Assembly: GCA_037718865.1 (NCBI GenBank)
Contig: JBBJMP010000015.1
Location: forward strand, 73,434 to 137,433
DNA from: JADCRZ01 sp037718865
GTDB taxonomy: Bacteria > Bacteroidota > Bacteroidia > Chitinophagales > Chitinophagaceae
DNA length: 64,000 nucleotides
Direction of reading: 5' to 3'
The stretch's first letter is position 1, and each line of letters begins with the position of its first letter. Positions 18,600 to 28,191 of this stretch are shown piece after piece. The notes beneath the pieces were generated by a model. That model was not told where the DNA came from. It saw only the letters and a program-made list of their open reading frames with translations, and made no database searches. A program made the translations under genes and the position numbers.

Positions 18600-18680
18600 T
18601 TGCACTACCTACTCTCCCGCATTGTGGTGCAGTACAATTGGCCATAAGGGGCTTAACTTCTCTATTCAGAATGTAAAATT
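18600..18680 (-). rRNA. 5S rRNA remnant (3' half)
   Basis: Read on the minus strand, the segment contains GAGAAGTTAAGCCC (loop/stem region of 5S), then TGTACTGC and GCGGGAGAGTAGGTAGT, the standard 3' half of bacterial 5S rRNA, followed at once by a terminator. The 5' half that should pair with the 3' end (about 40 bases toward 18720) cannot be recognised, and the central GCCGATGGTACTG has drifted to GGCCAATTGTACTG. No 16S, 23S or tRNA is nearby. I read it as a detached, degenerating 5S copy. Confidence 0.6.
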
Positions 18681-18727
18681 CGCTCCACGAAAGCGTATTT
18701 ATGATTAATTTCAGATATTATAAACGA

Positions 18728-18905
18728 ATGGATCAGTTGTTTCACTTAATGGAAGCCGTCGGCGCTGTTCAGGGGGTGTTGCTTTCGCTTCTCATTTTTC
18801 TTTTTTGGAGAACGTTGCAGTAAATCCAGTTGTCAGCATTCTTTTCATCCTGGCGAGTTCAAACTTTTTGTACGGCCCTCCGTTTTATTTGTTTTTTTTA
18901 GTCTA
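18728..18905 (+). pseudogene. N-terminal scrap of a membrane-anchored AraC-type regulator
   Basis: ATG 18728 opens MDQLFHLMEAVGAVQGVLLS and continues hydrophobic to a TAA at 18821. Shifting frame there gives NPVVSILFILASSN and then FLYGPPFYL. The order 'GAxQGxLLS...transmembrane...LYGPxxYL' is typical of the 7-TM sensor half of AraC-family regulators in Bacteroidota. The rest of the sensor and the whole DNA-binding domain are missing. Decayed remnant. Confidence 0.5.
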
Positions 18906-19026
18906 ATATCGAATGGATGCAAACTGATCCGGCGGCACACCCTGCATTTATTGCCCTTCTTGTTAGATTTAGGCTTTAATCAACCCTTTTGAAACTTACA
19001 TTAGTTGATTATATAAAAATTAAAAT

Positions 19027-19425
19027 ATGAAACACTTACTTAGTCATATGAATATTCTTCTTTGTTTTACATGCATCTCCAACATTTTATTTGCGCAAGA
19101 CCCGAGAGAAGCTGAAATAAGGCGATTAGAAAACCTTGAAAGAGAGTCCGCTTTAACAAGTGATTCGGCATTACTGTTTGGCAAAATTTGGTCATCAAAT
19201 ATGGTGATAAATACTCCGGCTAATGTTGTGGGAACAATTGAGGGGACGAAAGCCAGCTGAGGTCCGGCAATCTCAATTACCTTTTTGAAAGAAACATTGA
19301 GAAAATAACTCAAACCACAAGGATATCAGGTTAATGCAGGAAAGACTGTCACGAGACGGTTTACAAATAATTGGTTATATAAAATTATCATTGGAGCATC
19401 ATAGCACGGCAAGCAACAATCATAA
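19027..19425 (+). pseudogene. NTF2-like (nuclear transport factor 2 fold) secreted protein, broken
   Basis: ATG 19027 gives a signal peptide (to ILFAQ) and EAEIRRLENLERESAL, the typical start of secreted NTF2-like/DUF4440 proteins, then a stop at 19258. One base out of frame the reading continues as LRSGNLNYLFERNIEKIT, and after a stop another block AGKTVTRRFTNNW matches the end of the fold. About 25 residues between these blocks are deleted. So the gene has one frameshift, one internal deletion and further stops. Confidence 0.65.
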
Positions 19426-19610
19426 AAGTGGAATGAAGTATATAGGTTGAACGTTTAGATTGTAGCATGAACCAGGAAGCAATACTTTAAGAGCAACTTC
19501 AATTTATTTCACTATTAACTCTTACAATATAAAACGAAGAAAGTTTATTGATTCAGCTATTCTTAGCGGTTTAGTTTTTCTTTTCCTTAATTCAAAAACA
19601 GTATAAAGAC

Positions 19611-19874
19611 ATGGCGCTCAACAAAACCGTGCGACGCGAAATAGAAGTCGCCTTCTCAAAACATGCACAACCTGCCTGGTTCAGAGTTGTAAAGTATACT
19701 TTCTTAATTACTGCATTATATTTTTTCCGGCGGGAAAAGGCATTCTGGATTATCCTGCTGATTGTGTTTATTCTTGGACTGATCTTGCATTTTTGGTATC
19801 GCCGCAAAACACAGGGCTGGACAAAAAGCTATGGCTTGTGGAACTATGAAAAAAATAAATCTAAATATGTATGA
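19611..19874 (+). CDS. Small membrane protein of unknown function
   Basis: 87 residues with two hydrophobic segments (about 28-40 and 45-63) and basic flanks; the C-terminus WTKSYGLWNYEKNKSKYV is polar. It starts at ATG 19611. Its TGA overlaps the ATG of the following methyltransferase reading (ATGA), so the pair was translated together. I do not recognise the family. Confidence 0.5.
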   Translation: MALNKTVRREIEVAFSKHAQPAWFRVVKYTFLITALYFFRREKAFWIILLIVFILGLILHFWYRRKTQGWTKSYGLWNYEKNKSKYV

Positions 19875-19964
19875 CCAACGATGTTCCTGATAACTGGTAT
19901 GAAACTTTTTTCTCCGGCATCAACTGCGAAATATGGGAAAAAGCGGTAACACCTGAATGGACAA

Positions 19965-20588
19965 ATGCTGAAGTTGAATTTTCTTGATATTCCTTGTGGA
20001 ACAGGCAGACATTCTATTGCGCTTGCAAATGAAGGTTATCAACTAACAGCCGTTGATATTTCTAAAGAATATATAAATGTATTGAAGAGGAAAGTTGAAG
20101 AGCAACAACTGAGCATTGAGGTGATAGAGGGAAACATTGTGTTACTGCAATTAACAGGTTCCTTCGATGGCGCATTTTGCCTGGGCAATAGCTTTGGATA
20201 TTTTAATTTCCAGGGAATGGAAACCTTTTTAGATGAAGTTTCAAAAACTTTAAAGCAAAGTGCAAGATGGGTAATTAATACCGGGCTGATGGCAGAAAGT
20301 TTTCTTACAAAATTCGTTAAAGAAAATAAATATGAGCTTCCCGGTTTGACTATGGAGATAAATAATGACTATGATGAATGGAACAGTTGTTTACTTACTA
20401 CACTTACCTATACAAAAGATGGCAAACAGGAAGTACATCGTTTCAAACACCATGTTTACACAGTTGCCGAACTCATCAGGTTGCTTGGTAAGGTTGGTTT
20501 AAAAACAATTGCGTTGTATGGTTCTACCGAAAAAAAAGCATATAAATTAGGCAATGCGCAATTGTTTTTAGTAGCCGAAAAAAGCTAA
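19965..20588 (+). CDS. Class I SAM-dependent methyltransferase, N-terminus disrupted
   Basis: The core of a class I methyltransferase is present: LDIPCGTGRHSIALA (motif I, SAM binding), VDISKEYI (motif II), GNSFGYF, and a C-terminal beta-rich half. The native start is almost certainly ATG 19871 (MTNDVPDNWYETFFSGINCE...), overlapping the preceding small gene; that frame runs about 36 codons to a TGA at 19986. Relative to the family, about 14 residues just before motif I are deleted with a frame change. Starting at 19965 leaves motif I only four residues from the N-terminus, so activity is doubtful. Confidence 0.65.
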   Translation: MLKLNFLDIPCGTGRHSIALANEGYQLTAVDISKEYINVLKRKVEEQQLSIEVIEGNIVLLQLTGSFDGAFCLGNSFGYFNFQGMETFLDEVSKTLKQSARWVINTGLMAESFLTKFVKENKYELPGLTMEINNDYDEWNSCLLTTLTYTKDGKQEVHRFKHHVYTVAELIRLLGKVGLKTIALYGSTEKKAYKLGNAQLFLVAEKS

Positions 20589-21153
20589 ACTAAGAGAGCC
20601 CTGCAAATAAGGCCAACCGTGACTTACCAGATCCTGCTATTTGCTAAATTGCATGAGTCCAGGTTCGTACGAAATTCGATCTGAAAAAAACTGCATACCT
20701 ATAAGCAATTATAAGTGAGTGAACTACTACCCAGCCCGTTATTTACGGGAACCGGAGCTGTCTAGAGAACAACAGCTAAGTACATGAATATATTTATATC
20801 CCGGAGGTATTATTTTAGGTAGAGAAGTTTGGCATGGATTGACTGTCTTTTTATTACTGATTTTTACTCGAATGCTTTGCACATTTGGGTGCTCTTTTTA
20901 CCTGCTTCATGAGATAAATTTCAAATAAACTTTTAGCCATAATCAATGGAAATAAATACTTTTATCAGGGTATTTGCAGTTCATTAAAGTGGTGAGTAAT
21001 TCGGTGAGTCATCTTACTGCAAGCAGGTTTGGTGCTATTTAATCGGCGATATTATCAAAGCACATGGGGAGATATAAAAGTGGAAAGTAAGGTGGGGAGA
21101 ATGAGAAGTTTATTTTCAATGGCTTAATTAAGATATTTTCATATAACAAGCAA
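20589..21153. other. Non-coding gap with dispersed repeat
   Basis: About 565 bases. Apart from the 40-base repeat at 20970-21012, described separately, I see no coding signature and no RNA gene. The last 100 bases must hold the promoter of the sensor kinase at 21154. Confidence 0.4.
20970..21012 (+). repeat. Dispersed repeat A, copy 1
   Basis: About 40 bases containing GCAGTTCATTAAAGTGG followed by TGAGTAATTCGGTGAGTCAT; the second copy is at 30853-30893 in the same orientation with one substitution and one indel. The core holds two GGTGAGT units 14 bases apart. Flanks differ completely. It looks like a recombination or attachment site rather than coding sequence. Confidence 0.6.
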
Positions 21154-24100
21154 ATGAAATCTAGTGCTTTTTTAGGTATTTCAGTGTGGCTGCTATTATG
21201 GAGCAATAGTCGGGAAAGCTATGCCCAAAATCAAAAACTCAGGTTCGAACACATTACCACAGAGCAGGGACTCCCCGATAATACAGCCCTTTGCAATATG
21301 CAGGATAGTAAAGGATTCCTTTGGTTTGGTACTTATAATGGCCTGTGTAAATACGACGGCTATAGTTTTACAACTTACCAGTTTGATCCCAACGATGCTA
21401 CTTCTATCAGTGGCAATTTGATTACCAGAATTTTTGAAGACAGCGGTGGCACTATTTGGGTGATAGCAAGAGGATCGGGTATTTTTCTTTTTGACCGCAG
21501 TACAGAAAAATTTACCCGCTTTAAACCTAAGTCCGGCTTTCTTTCTCCAAATTATAGTTCTTCCTGGGCGTTGAATGAAGATAAGGAAGGTAAAATCTGG
21601 ACCGGTAACGATCATGATGGCCGATTAATAAGGTATGATAAGAAAACCGGTACACTTGATGACTTTACAGACAGCATATTTGCAAAACAGGATTCAAATA
21701 CAAAAGAAGATGCAGGGATAAATACTATATATAAGGACAAATATGGAATGCTTTGGATAGGGAGTAGCTACGGATTGCACCGGATAAATCTGATACCACA
21801 GGGGCAAGGGAAATCATCTAAAATTAGTTTTACCTCTTACCTGCATGATCATAAAATTAACGGAACCCTTACGGGTAATGACAAAACGAAGATAAAAAGG
21901 AGAAAATTTGTATGGGTTAGTTCAATATCTGAAGATAGCAGCGGAATGCTTTGGGTCGCTAGTGATGGCATAATTAATTTATTGGATCCAAGGTCTGGAG
22001 AGTGTAATCAAAGATTTATACCTGACCCGAAGAATCCTCACTCCATTTACAGCGAGGATATCTGGGATATTGCAGTAGATAAAAACGGCGACCTATGGGT
22101 AGGTTCGGCTAATGTACTCAACAAGCTAAACAAGGAACGCACATCATTTACGCGCTATATACACGATCAACATGATCCCACAAGCTTCAATGGAAATAAA
22201 TTTTTTGGGTTGTTTGTTGATAATTCTAATATTCTATGGCTCTCCACTCTTGGAGGTCTCGACAAAGTAGATTTGAATCAGAAAGCAATAGACCTTTACA
22301 GACATAGTCCTTCCGATATTCATTCCTTAAGTAATAATAATGTAAGTGCTATTTGTGAAGATAGAACCGGTATTGTTTGGCTCGGCACCATAGGAGGAGG
22401 ATTAAATGCATGGAATAAGCAAACGAATACCTTTGCCCACTACCGTGACAATCCTTCAAAGCAGGGAAGTATAGGCAGTGATTCCATCACTGCTATTCTT
22501 GAGGATCGGGAGGGTACCCTTTGGATGGGTGGAGGTAAAAATTCTATTGGAATACTCTCAAAGCTCGATCGGGAAACCGGTACATTTAAAAATCATTCCT
22601 TTAAATTACCTTTTCAGACTACCTATGGTAACCCGGTTCTTACGCTTTATGAAGACAGACAAGGATTGATATGGATCGGTTCTACAGGTGGAGTCAGCCG
22701 TTTCAATCCTAAAACGGAAATATGGGTCCATTATACTTATGATCCAAAAAATCGGGAAGGCATTAGTGATTACTGGACCAACGCTATCTGTGAAGATAAC
22801 AAAGGGAATTTCTGGTTGGGTCATAATAGCTATGCCTTAGACAAATTGGATCCTAAAACAGGTAAGATTACGCATTACACACATAACCAGAATGATTCAA
22901 CAAGTATCACCTCAAGTGCTGTAAAAAGTATTTTCAAAGATTCAAAAGGCACCCTGTGGTTTGCCACGCGATATGGAGGACTGTGCCGGTTAAACGAGGC
23001 AAACGAAACCTTTACCTCATTTACTAAAAAAGATGGTTTACCCAGTAATACCATTTATTCCATACTGGAAGATGACGATGGCAATTTATGGCTCACCACC
23101 AATAAGGGACTTTGTCGTTTTAACCCCTTTGCCCGTACCTTCACCAATTTGGATAAAAATGACGGATTACAGGGTGATCAGTTTGAAATAAGAGTGGAAA
23201 ATGCCGGTGGATGTTTTAAAGGAAAGGATGGAACTTTATACTTTGGTGGTCCCAATGGCTTTAATGTATTTCATCCACATAATCTACATGTCAATACAAT
23301 AGTACCTCCCGTAGTTATTACCCGGTTTTCATTGTTTAATACAGTGATTCCGGGAAAAAGCGAGGCAAAGCAAATTGAGTTAAGCCATGACCAGAACTTC
23401 TTCTCTTTTGAATTTGCTGCTTTAAACTATAGCAGTCCTGTAAAAAATCAATATGCCTATCAGTTGGTTGGAATAGATAAGCATTGGATCTATTCAGGGC
23501 AGCAGAGGCTGGCTAACTATACAAACATTGCGCCCGGCACTTATGTGTTCCAGGTAAAAGCTTCCAATCGCGATGGCATCTGGAATGAAAAGGGCACTTC
23601 TATTACTATTATTATTCACCCGCCATGGTGGCAAACATGGTGGGCTTATCTGCTTGAGGCAGCAATAATAACAGTTTTGTTTTATAGTATTTATTACATA
23701 CGCATTTCCCGCTTAAAAGAACTGCAACAGGTACGAAATAAAATTGCCCATGATTTGCATGACGATGTGGGGAGCACCTTAAGTAGCATCAGCATTATGA
23801 GCGAGGTTGCAAAACAAAAGGCTCCTCAATCATCTGTATTGCTGGAAAAGATTGGAAGCGATGCGCAACAGATACAGGAGAGCATGAGTGATATTGTTTG
23901 GGCAATTAATCCGAAAAATGACCGCTTTGAAAATGTACTGCAGCGCATGAAAATATTTGCAGCGGGAATTTTGGAAGCGAGTAATATAGAGCTGGTTTTC
24001 TCAGCCGATGAGGCATTACATAACTTGAAGCTTACCATGAATCAGCGCAAAGACCTTTATTTTATTTTTAAAGAGGCGGTAACAAACATGGTAAAATATT

Positions 24101-24318
24101 CTGCATGTAAAAATGCAGTGGTAAAAATTTCAATGAGTAACCGAACGTTTGATATTTTAGTGCAGGACGACGGAAATGGCTTTGATACCACAAATCAAAC
24201 TATGGGGGGAAATGGCTTACACAATATGCAGAAAAGAGCAAAAGATTTAAAAGGTGTTTTGGCAATTGATTCAGAAAAAGGCAGGGGTACAACGGTGCAT
24301 CTTCAGTTTAAGATTTAG
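21154..24318 (+). CDS. Reg_prop/Y_Y_Y sensor histidine kinase (NarX type)
   Basis: A 1054-residue one-membrane-span sensor. Signal peptide, then about 14 reg_prop blades forming two periplasmic propellers (residues 30-700; repeated 'LWFGT...GLCRFNP' type units), a Y_Y_Y domain (about 705-790), a transmembrane helix (WAYLLEAAIITVLFYSIYYI), a HisKA_3 dimerisation segment with the phospho-acceptor in HDLHDDVG (about 871) and an HATPase domain with DDGNGFD. It lacks a fused receiver or DNA-binding domain, so it is not a one-protein hybrid; its partner is the LuxR-type regulator at 24490. In Bacteroidota such sensors often detect extracellular saccharides, but no polysaccharide locus is adjacent. 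Confidence 0.88.
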   Translation: MKSSAFLGISVWLLLWSNSRESYAQNQKLRFEHITTEQGLPDNTALCNMQDSKGFLWFGTYNGLCKYDGYSFTTYQFDPNDATSISGNLITRIFEDSGGTIWVIARGSGIFLFDRSTEKFTRFKPKSGFLSPNYSSSWALNEDKEGKIWTGNDHDGRLIRYDKKTGTLDDFTDSIFAKQDSNTKEDAGINTIYKDKYGMLWIGSSYGLHRINLIPQGQGKSSKISFTSYLHDHKINGTLTGNDKTKIKRRKFVWVSSISEDSSGMLWVASDGIINLLDPRSGECNQRFIPDPKNPHSIYSEDIWDIAVDKNGDLWVGSANVLNKLNKERTSFTRYIHDQHDPTSFNGNKFFGLFVDNSNILWLSTLGGLDKVDLNQKAIDLYRHSPSDIHSLSNNNVSAICEDRTGIVWLGTIGGGLNAWNKQTNTFAHYRDNPSKQGSIGSDSITAILEDREGTLWMGGGKNSIGILSKLDRETGTFKNHSFKLPFQTTYGNPVLTLYEDRQGLIWIGSTGGVSRFNPKTEIWVHYTYDPKNREGISDYWTNAICEDNKGNFWLGHNSYALDKLDPKTGKITHYTHNQNDSTSITSSAVKSIFKDSKGTLWFATRYGGLCRLNEANETFTSFTKKDGLPSNTIYSILEDDDGNLWLTTNKGLCRFNPFARTFTNLDKNDGLQGDQFEIRVENAGGCFKGKDGTLYFGGPNGFNVFHPHNLHVNTIVPPVVITRFSLFNTVIPGKSEAKQIELSHDQNFFSFEFAALNYSSPVKNQYAYQLVGIDKHWIYSGQQRLANYTNIAPGTYVFQVKASNRDGIWNEKGTSITIIIHPPWWQTWWAYLLEAAIITVLFYSIYYIRISRLKELQQVRNKIAHDLHDDVGSTLSSISIMSEVAKQKAPQSSVLLEKIGSDAQQIQESMSDIVWAINPKNDRFENVLQRMKIFAAGILEASNIELVFSADEALHNLKLTMNQRKDLYFIFKEAVTNMVKYSACKNAVVKISMSNRTFDILVQDDGNGFDTTNQTMGGNGLHNMQKRAKDLKGVLAIDSEKGRGTTVHLQFKI

Positions 24319-24489
24319 ACAAAGGCTTATGAAAAAATTAATCCGGTTCACTGATCATGCTCTGATTCAGAAAAAAGTTAGCATTTATCTCAATTTCTTT
24401 TCAGAAAATCACCTGAACGGGTGATTGTTACTTTAAAATAATATCAATTATTTTGGGCGTCAGCAATTTTCATTAGTTAATCATAAATA

Positions 24490-25128
24490 TTGGAAATCAA
24501 AGTAGCCATCTTCGAAGATAACAAACCTCTCCGTGACAGCTTATCGGTTCTTATCGCAGGCTCACCCGCTTTTGCTTGCACCGGCTCTTTTGCCAACGCA
24601 AGAAAAGTGCTTAAAGATATTGAAAGCAGTGAGCCTGACGTAGTGCTGATGGATATTGATATGCCCGGCATTTCTGGCATTGAAGCAGTACAAATCATCA
24701 AACAAAAATTTCCACACATTCAAATACTCATGCAAACTGTTTTTGATGATGACGATAAGATATTTGCTTCAATATGTGCCGGTGCCTCAGGTTACCTTCT
24801 TAAAAAAACCCCTCCCTCTAAAATTCTGGATGCAATAAAGGAAACTGCAGAGGGTGGCGCACCAATGACTCCTTCTGTTGCAGCAAAAGTGCTGCAGATG
24901 TTTCAAAAACAAAGTGCACAGGCCCCAGTTGAGTTTATTGATTTGTCTGCGAGAGAAAGAGAAGTGTTGAAACAATTAGTTACCGGCGATAGTTATAAGA
25001 TGATTGCAGCAGTCTGTTATATTAGTATTGATACTGTGAAATCGCATATTAAAAATATTTATCAAAAGCTTCATGTAAACTCCAAATCTGAGGCGGTAGC
25101 AAAAGCAATCAGGCAGAAGCTGGTATAA
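24490..25128 (+). CDS. NarL/LuxR-type response regulator
   Basis: A 212-residue regulator: receiver with FEDN acidic pocket, phospho-acceptor Asp in VVLMDIDMPG (about 56) and Lys in YLLKKTP, then a LuxR-type helix-turn-helix (about 148-210; LSAREREVLKQL, IDTVKSHIKNIYQKL). The start is TTG 24490; no in-frame ATG lies upstream. It follows the sensor kinase by 170 bases and is its likely partner. Target genes are not evident; nothing in an operon follows it. Confidence 0.85.
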   Translation: MEIKVAIFEDNKPLRDSLSVLIAGSPAFACTGSFANARKVLKDIESSEPDVVLMDIDMPGISGIEAVQIIKQKFPHIQILMQTVFDDDDKIFASICAGASGYLLKKTPPSKILDAIKETAEGGAPMTPSVAAKVLQMFQKQSAQAPVEFIDLSAREREVLKQLVTGDSYKMIAAVCYISIDTVKSHIKNIYQKLHVNSKSEAVAKAIRQKLV

Positions 25129-25478
25129 TTCCAATCAGCCGGTATTTCTGTTGTACTACTCTGCTTCTAAAAATATTATCCACACTGTCTTCTTAAGATA
25201 AAATTCACCCGTTTAGGCGATTGATTTAAGCGTTGGTGAAGAGTACGTTTGTAATGACGAGGCCTTTAAAACGATAATCGTAACATAATAAAAAACATGA
25301 AACCACTCTATTTTCCCGACAAACTGCTGTTTTTCGTTCTAAATTCCGCGTCAAGAAACATAGCAAAGGTTACCCTATCAGCAGCAATTAATTTAATTGT
25401 TGAATGACCGTGATGGTATGGCGAAATAACAATGGAATTAAGCTTACTTTTATTTTTCATCATTAAAACTCTCATAAT
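25129..25478. other. Non-coding gap
   Basis: 350 bases. A 36-codon frame starting ATG 25297 (MKPLYFPDKLLFFVLN...) is present but matches nothing I know and has no clear ribosome binding site. No repeats or RNA seen. Confidence 0.35.
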
Positions 25479-25874
25479 ATGAACTCTTCAAACAATTATC
25501 TTACCGACTATGATGCAATCATCAAAACAATGCAATACTACATTGAAGGTTCAAGAACCGGAAAAAGTGAATTTATGCGTCCCGGTTTCCATGCTGATGC
25601 CATATTTGTTGCCTATGCAGGTGACAAGCTCCTGTTTGGACCCGCTCAAATATTGTATGACTGGATTGATAGTAACGGCCCCGCACCCGATATTAAACCT
25701 AATTTTGCCAGCGTTGAAATCCTTGAAACTATTGCGGTTGTTCGTCTTGAAGTTTATGGCTGGTCGGGCAAACTCGCTGGCTCCGGCGTTCACATGTCCG
25801 ATCTTTTTAGTTTGATTAAAACAGGGGAAGGATGGAAGATTTCGCAGAAGATGGCTCATTGGCATTTGCAGTGA
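25479..25874 (+). CDS. Lumazine-binding-like / NTF2-fold protein
   Basis: 131 residues with no signal peptide. The order D-Y-DAIIKTMQYYIEGSRTG, FHADAIFVAY, then VEILETIAVVRLEVYGWSG and DLFSLIKTGEGWKISQKM matches the NTF2-fold family annotated 'putative lumazine-binding' (PF12893 type). Members are small cytoplasmic proteins with a hydrophobic pocket; the biochemical role is mostly unknown. It stands alone between a gap and a remnant region. Confidence 0.75.
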   Translation: MNSSNNYLTDYDAIIKTMQYYIEGSRTGKSEFMRPGFHADAIFVAYAGDKLLFGPAQILYDWIDSNGPAPDIKPNFASVEILETIAVVRLEVYGWSGKLAGSGVHMSDLFSLIKTGEGWKISQKMAHWHLQ

Positions 25875-26184
25875 TGTAAGATCCAAAATAAAAGGTGAGT
25901 TGCGGCTCACCATTTTTATCAATTTCCCGAGGGAAGGTCAGTAAAGAATGATGTCATTGCAAAAAAATTTACCATAGCCAGGGTAAATGGATGTTTGAGG
26001 CAATCTTCTGCAAAAAATGGGTTGTCCTTTTGCAAAGATTGTTTCAGCATTGCCAGAACCGGGAGCCTTTTCAGTCCTTCACATTGCCTGTTTTCTGGTG
26101 AAATGACCATCACCATTGACGTATTTGTAAACCCGGGAAAAGTATTGGCAGATAGTGGGCCAATAATATCTTTTACAGCATGCT

Positions 26185-26493
26185 GTCACTACTTCAAATG
26201 CAATATTCATCAATGCAGCAAGAGGAGGTATAAACAACGGGCAAGACCTGTTGAATGCACGGAATGCAGGCAGCATCTGGGGTGCGGGACTTGACGAAAC
26301 CAACCCGGAACCCATGAGTGCCGACAGCCTATTATCGATGCCAAATGTCGCCGTATTACCTCATATCGGTTCATCTACTGTGGAAGCAGGAAATGAAATG
26401 TCGAGGTTGGCGGCGGTTAATATTATTGAGTTTTATAAGCATGGCAACATACCGAATATTGTGAATCCGGAAGCAATGAGGAATAGACGCTGA
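26185..26493 (+). pseudogene. D-2-hydroxyacid dehydrogenase, C-terminal remnant
   Basis: One open frame reads SNAIFINAARGGINN, LLNARNAGSIWGAGLDETNPEP, then VAVLPHIGSSTVEAGNEMSRLAAVNI, the second half of the NAD-binding domain of glyoxylate/2-hydroxyacid reductases (with the conserved Glu and His). The N-terminal substrate domain and first half of the Rossmann fold are absent, and the AARGG motif follows unrelated sequence. A similar remnant of the same family sits at 29700-29895, 3.2 kb away. The preceding 25875-26184 shows nothing recognisable. Confidence 0.75.
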
Positions 26494-26508
26494 GTTTTAA
26501 GTTATGTA

Positions 26509-28145
26509 GGGTCTCCCTGAAAAGCTGGAATACTTATCCACAAAGGGTTCCAGGATGTGTATAGCTGTAAAAAAGCCCCACAATGGCATAAAAGATGCGC
26601 AAAGTGAGGCAGGAAAAAACATACAGCAAATGTACCGCAATCTTTTATTTGAACTTTCGCCTTCCTTGCTTGATCAAAGATTTTTACTAACAGATTTTGG
26701 GAAGTTATATCAGTCAATACCTTTTGCGGAGTTATCCAAACTTGTACCTGCTCCTGCGGGCCAGTTAAGTGGCAAAGGTTGCAAGAGTTGGCTTAGTGTA
26801 GAAGGAGGGATTGCTCTGCTGATAGCCAAACACTATCTTCAGGTCAGTGATGCGATGTTAATAGAACGGCTTAACACGGACTGGTCGCTTCAATTATTTT
26901 GTGGTATCCGTCTGGTTGCAGATGAAAAAATCAAGGATGATGACTTGGCCGGGCGTTGGAGAAGTTACCTGGGAAAGCATTTGAATATTGATAAATGGCA
27001 GGTTCACTTGGCATCGGCATGGAAAGTGAATATGGAACAAACCCATGTTGGGTTGACAGATGCTACGTGTTATGAGAGTTACATCACTTATCCTACGGAT
27101 TCCAAGCTGATATGGAAGTGTTGTAATGAAGTCTTTACATTAGCAGGTCAACTTCGCAAAAAGTTAAAGCTACGCCGTAGCCGAAGCAACCATGATAAAT
27201 TCAAGAGCATGTATTTGTCCTATGCTAAGCTTAAAAAGAAAAGCAAACGCAAAAACAAAAAGTTGTGCAGGAGTATGCTTAAATACCTGGACCGGTTGCT
27301 CAAGAGCACCACAAATTTGTTATCAAAACCATCGGTGCGCCGCAAGGTGCATCGTCTCTCTACGATAGAGAAGATCAAGCAACAGCAATGGAGTCTTTAC
27401 TTTGGCAAGGAAAGCAAAATACCAGACCGCATCGTATCGGTGCATAAGCCCTATATACGCCCTATCGTCCGGGGTAAGGAAACCAAACCGGTAGAATTTG
27501 GAGCCAAGGTGAACAAAGTTCAGATCGACGGGATCAACTTCATAGAACACATAAGCTTTGATGCTTTTAATGAGGGCATCCGCCTACGGCAGGCCACCGA
27601 ACTTCAAAAAAGATATTTTGGCAAATGCTCCCAGATAGGTGCTGATGCCATTTATGCCACTAATGCCAACAGAAAATACTGCACCGAAAATAACATAGCC
27701 ACCAGTTTTGTAGCCAAAGGCAAACAGGGAAAAGACCAGGAACAGAAATCCCTGATGCGCTCTATATTAGGAAAAATTCGCAGTACCTGGTTGGAGGGAA
27801 GTTTTGGTAATGAAAAGAATCATTACTTGCTGGGTAAAATAAAAGCCAGAACGCAACCTACAGAAGTTGCATGGATCTTCTTTGGCATTCTCACCAGCAA
27901 TGCAGTGACAATTACCAAGCGACGAACGAAAGCATCATCGGGTAAAAAAGCTGCCTAAATGAATCAAACCAGTATGACGACAGTTAAGACAAGTAACTGA
28001 AAGGGGAAGTTACGCCAATGAGTAATCGAAACGAAGCCAAATTACCAAAAAACATCACTTCAACAATAAAACGTCAAAAAAAGTGAATAATGAATATTAT
28101 TTTTATATAATATGTATTGGTATTTTGACATTTTCAGGGAGACCC
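26509..28145 (+). mobile_element. Complete insertion sequence, 1637 bp
   Basis: Terminal inverted repeats read GGGTCTCCCTGAAAA at the left (26509-26523) and its complement at the right (28131-28145). The element is flanked by a 6-base direct repeat TATGTA at 26503-26508 and 28146-28151, the likely target duplication. It holds one transposase gene. The intact target duplication implies a recent insertion. Family: an IS5/IS1182-like DDE element; I could not place it more exactly. Confidence 0.8.
26555..27958 (+). CDS. DDE transposase (IS5/IS1182-like, DUF772 type N-terminus)
   Basis: 467 residues. An N-terminal domain with LSVEGGIALLIAKHYLQVSD and LIERLNTDWSLQLFCGI (the DUF772-like targeting part), then the first catalytic Asp in GLTDATCYESYI, a long basic insert (about residues 215-275), the second Asp in IGADAIYATNANR, and a C-terminal Glu region in WLEGSFGNEKNHY. 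It is intact with no stop. ATG 26555 is the longest start; the Met at 26630 (MYRNLLFEL) fits the usual N-terminus of the family and may be the true one. Confidence 0.82.
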   Translation: MCIAVKKPHNGIKDAQSEAGKNIQQMYRNLLFELSPSLLDQRFLLTDFGKLYQSIPFAELSKLVPAPAGQLSGKGCKSWLSVEGGIALLIAKHYLQVSDAMLIERLNTDWSLQLFCGIRLVADEKIKDDDLAGRWRSYLGKHLNIDKWQVHLASAWKVNMEQTHVGLTDATCYESYITYPTDSKLIWKCCNEVFTLAGQLRKKLKLRRSRSNHDKFKSMYLSYAKLKKKSKRKNKKLCRSMLKYLDRLLKSTTNLLSKPSVRRKVHRLSTIEKIKQQQWSLYFGKESKIPDRIVSVHKPYIRPIVRGKETKPVEFGAKVNKVQIDGINFIEHISFDAFNEGIRLRQATELQKRYFGKCSQIGADAIYATNANRKYCTENNIATSFVAKGKQGKDQEQKSLMRSILGKIRSTWLEGSFGNEKNHYLLGKIKARTQPTEVAWIFFGILTSNAVTITKRRTKASSGKKAA

Positions 28146-28191
28146 TATGTAGTCGTCAAATCGATAAATCGTTTGATAATTTCGTTATCAA

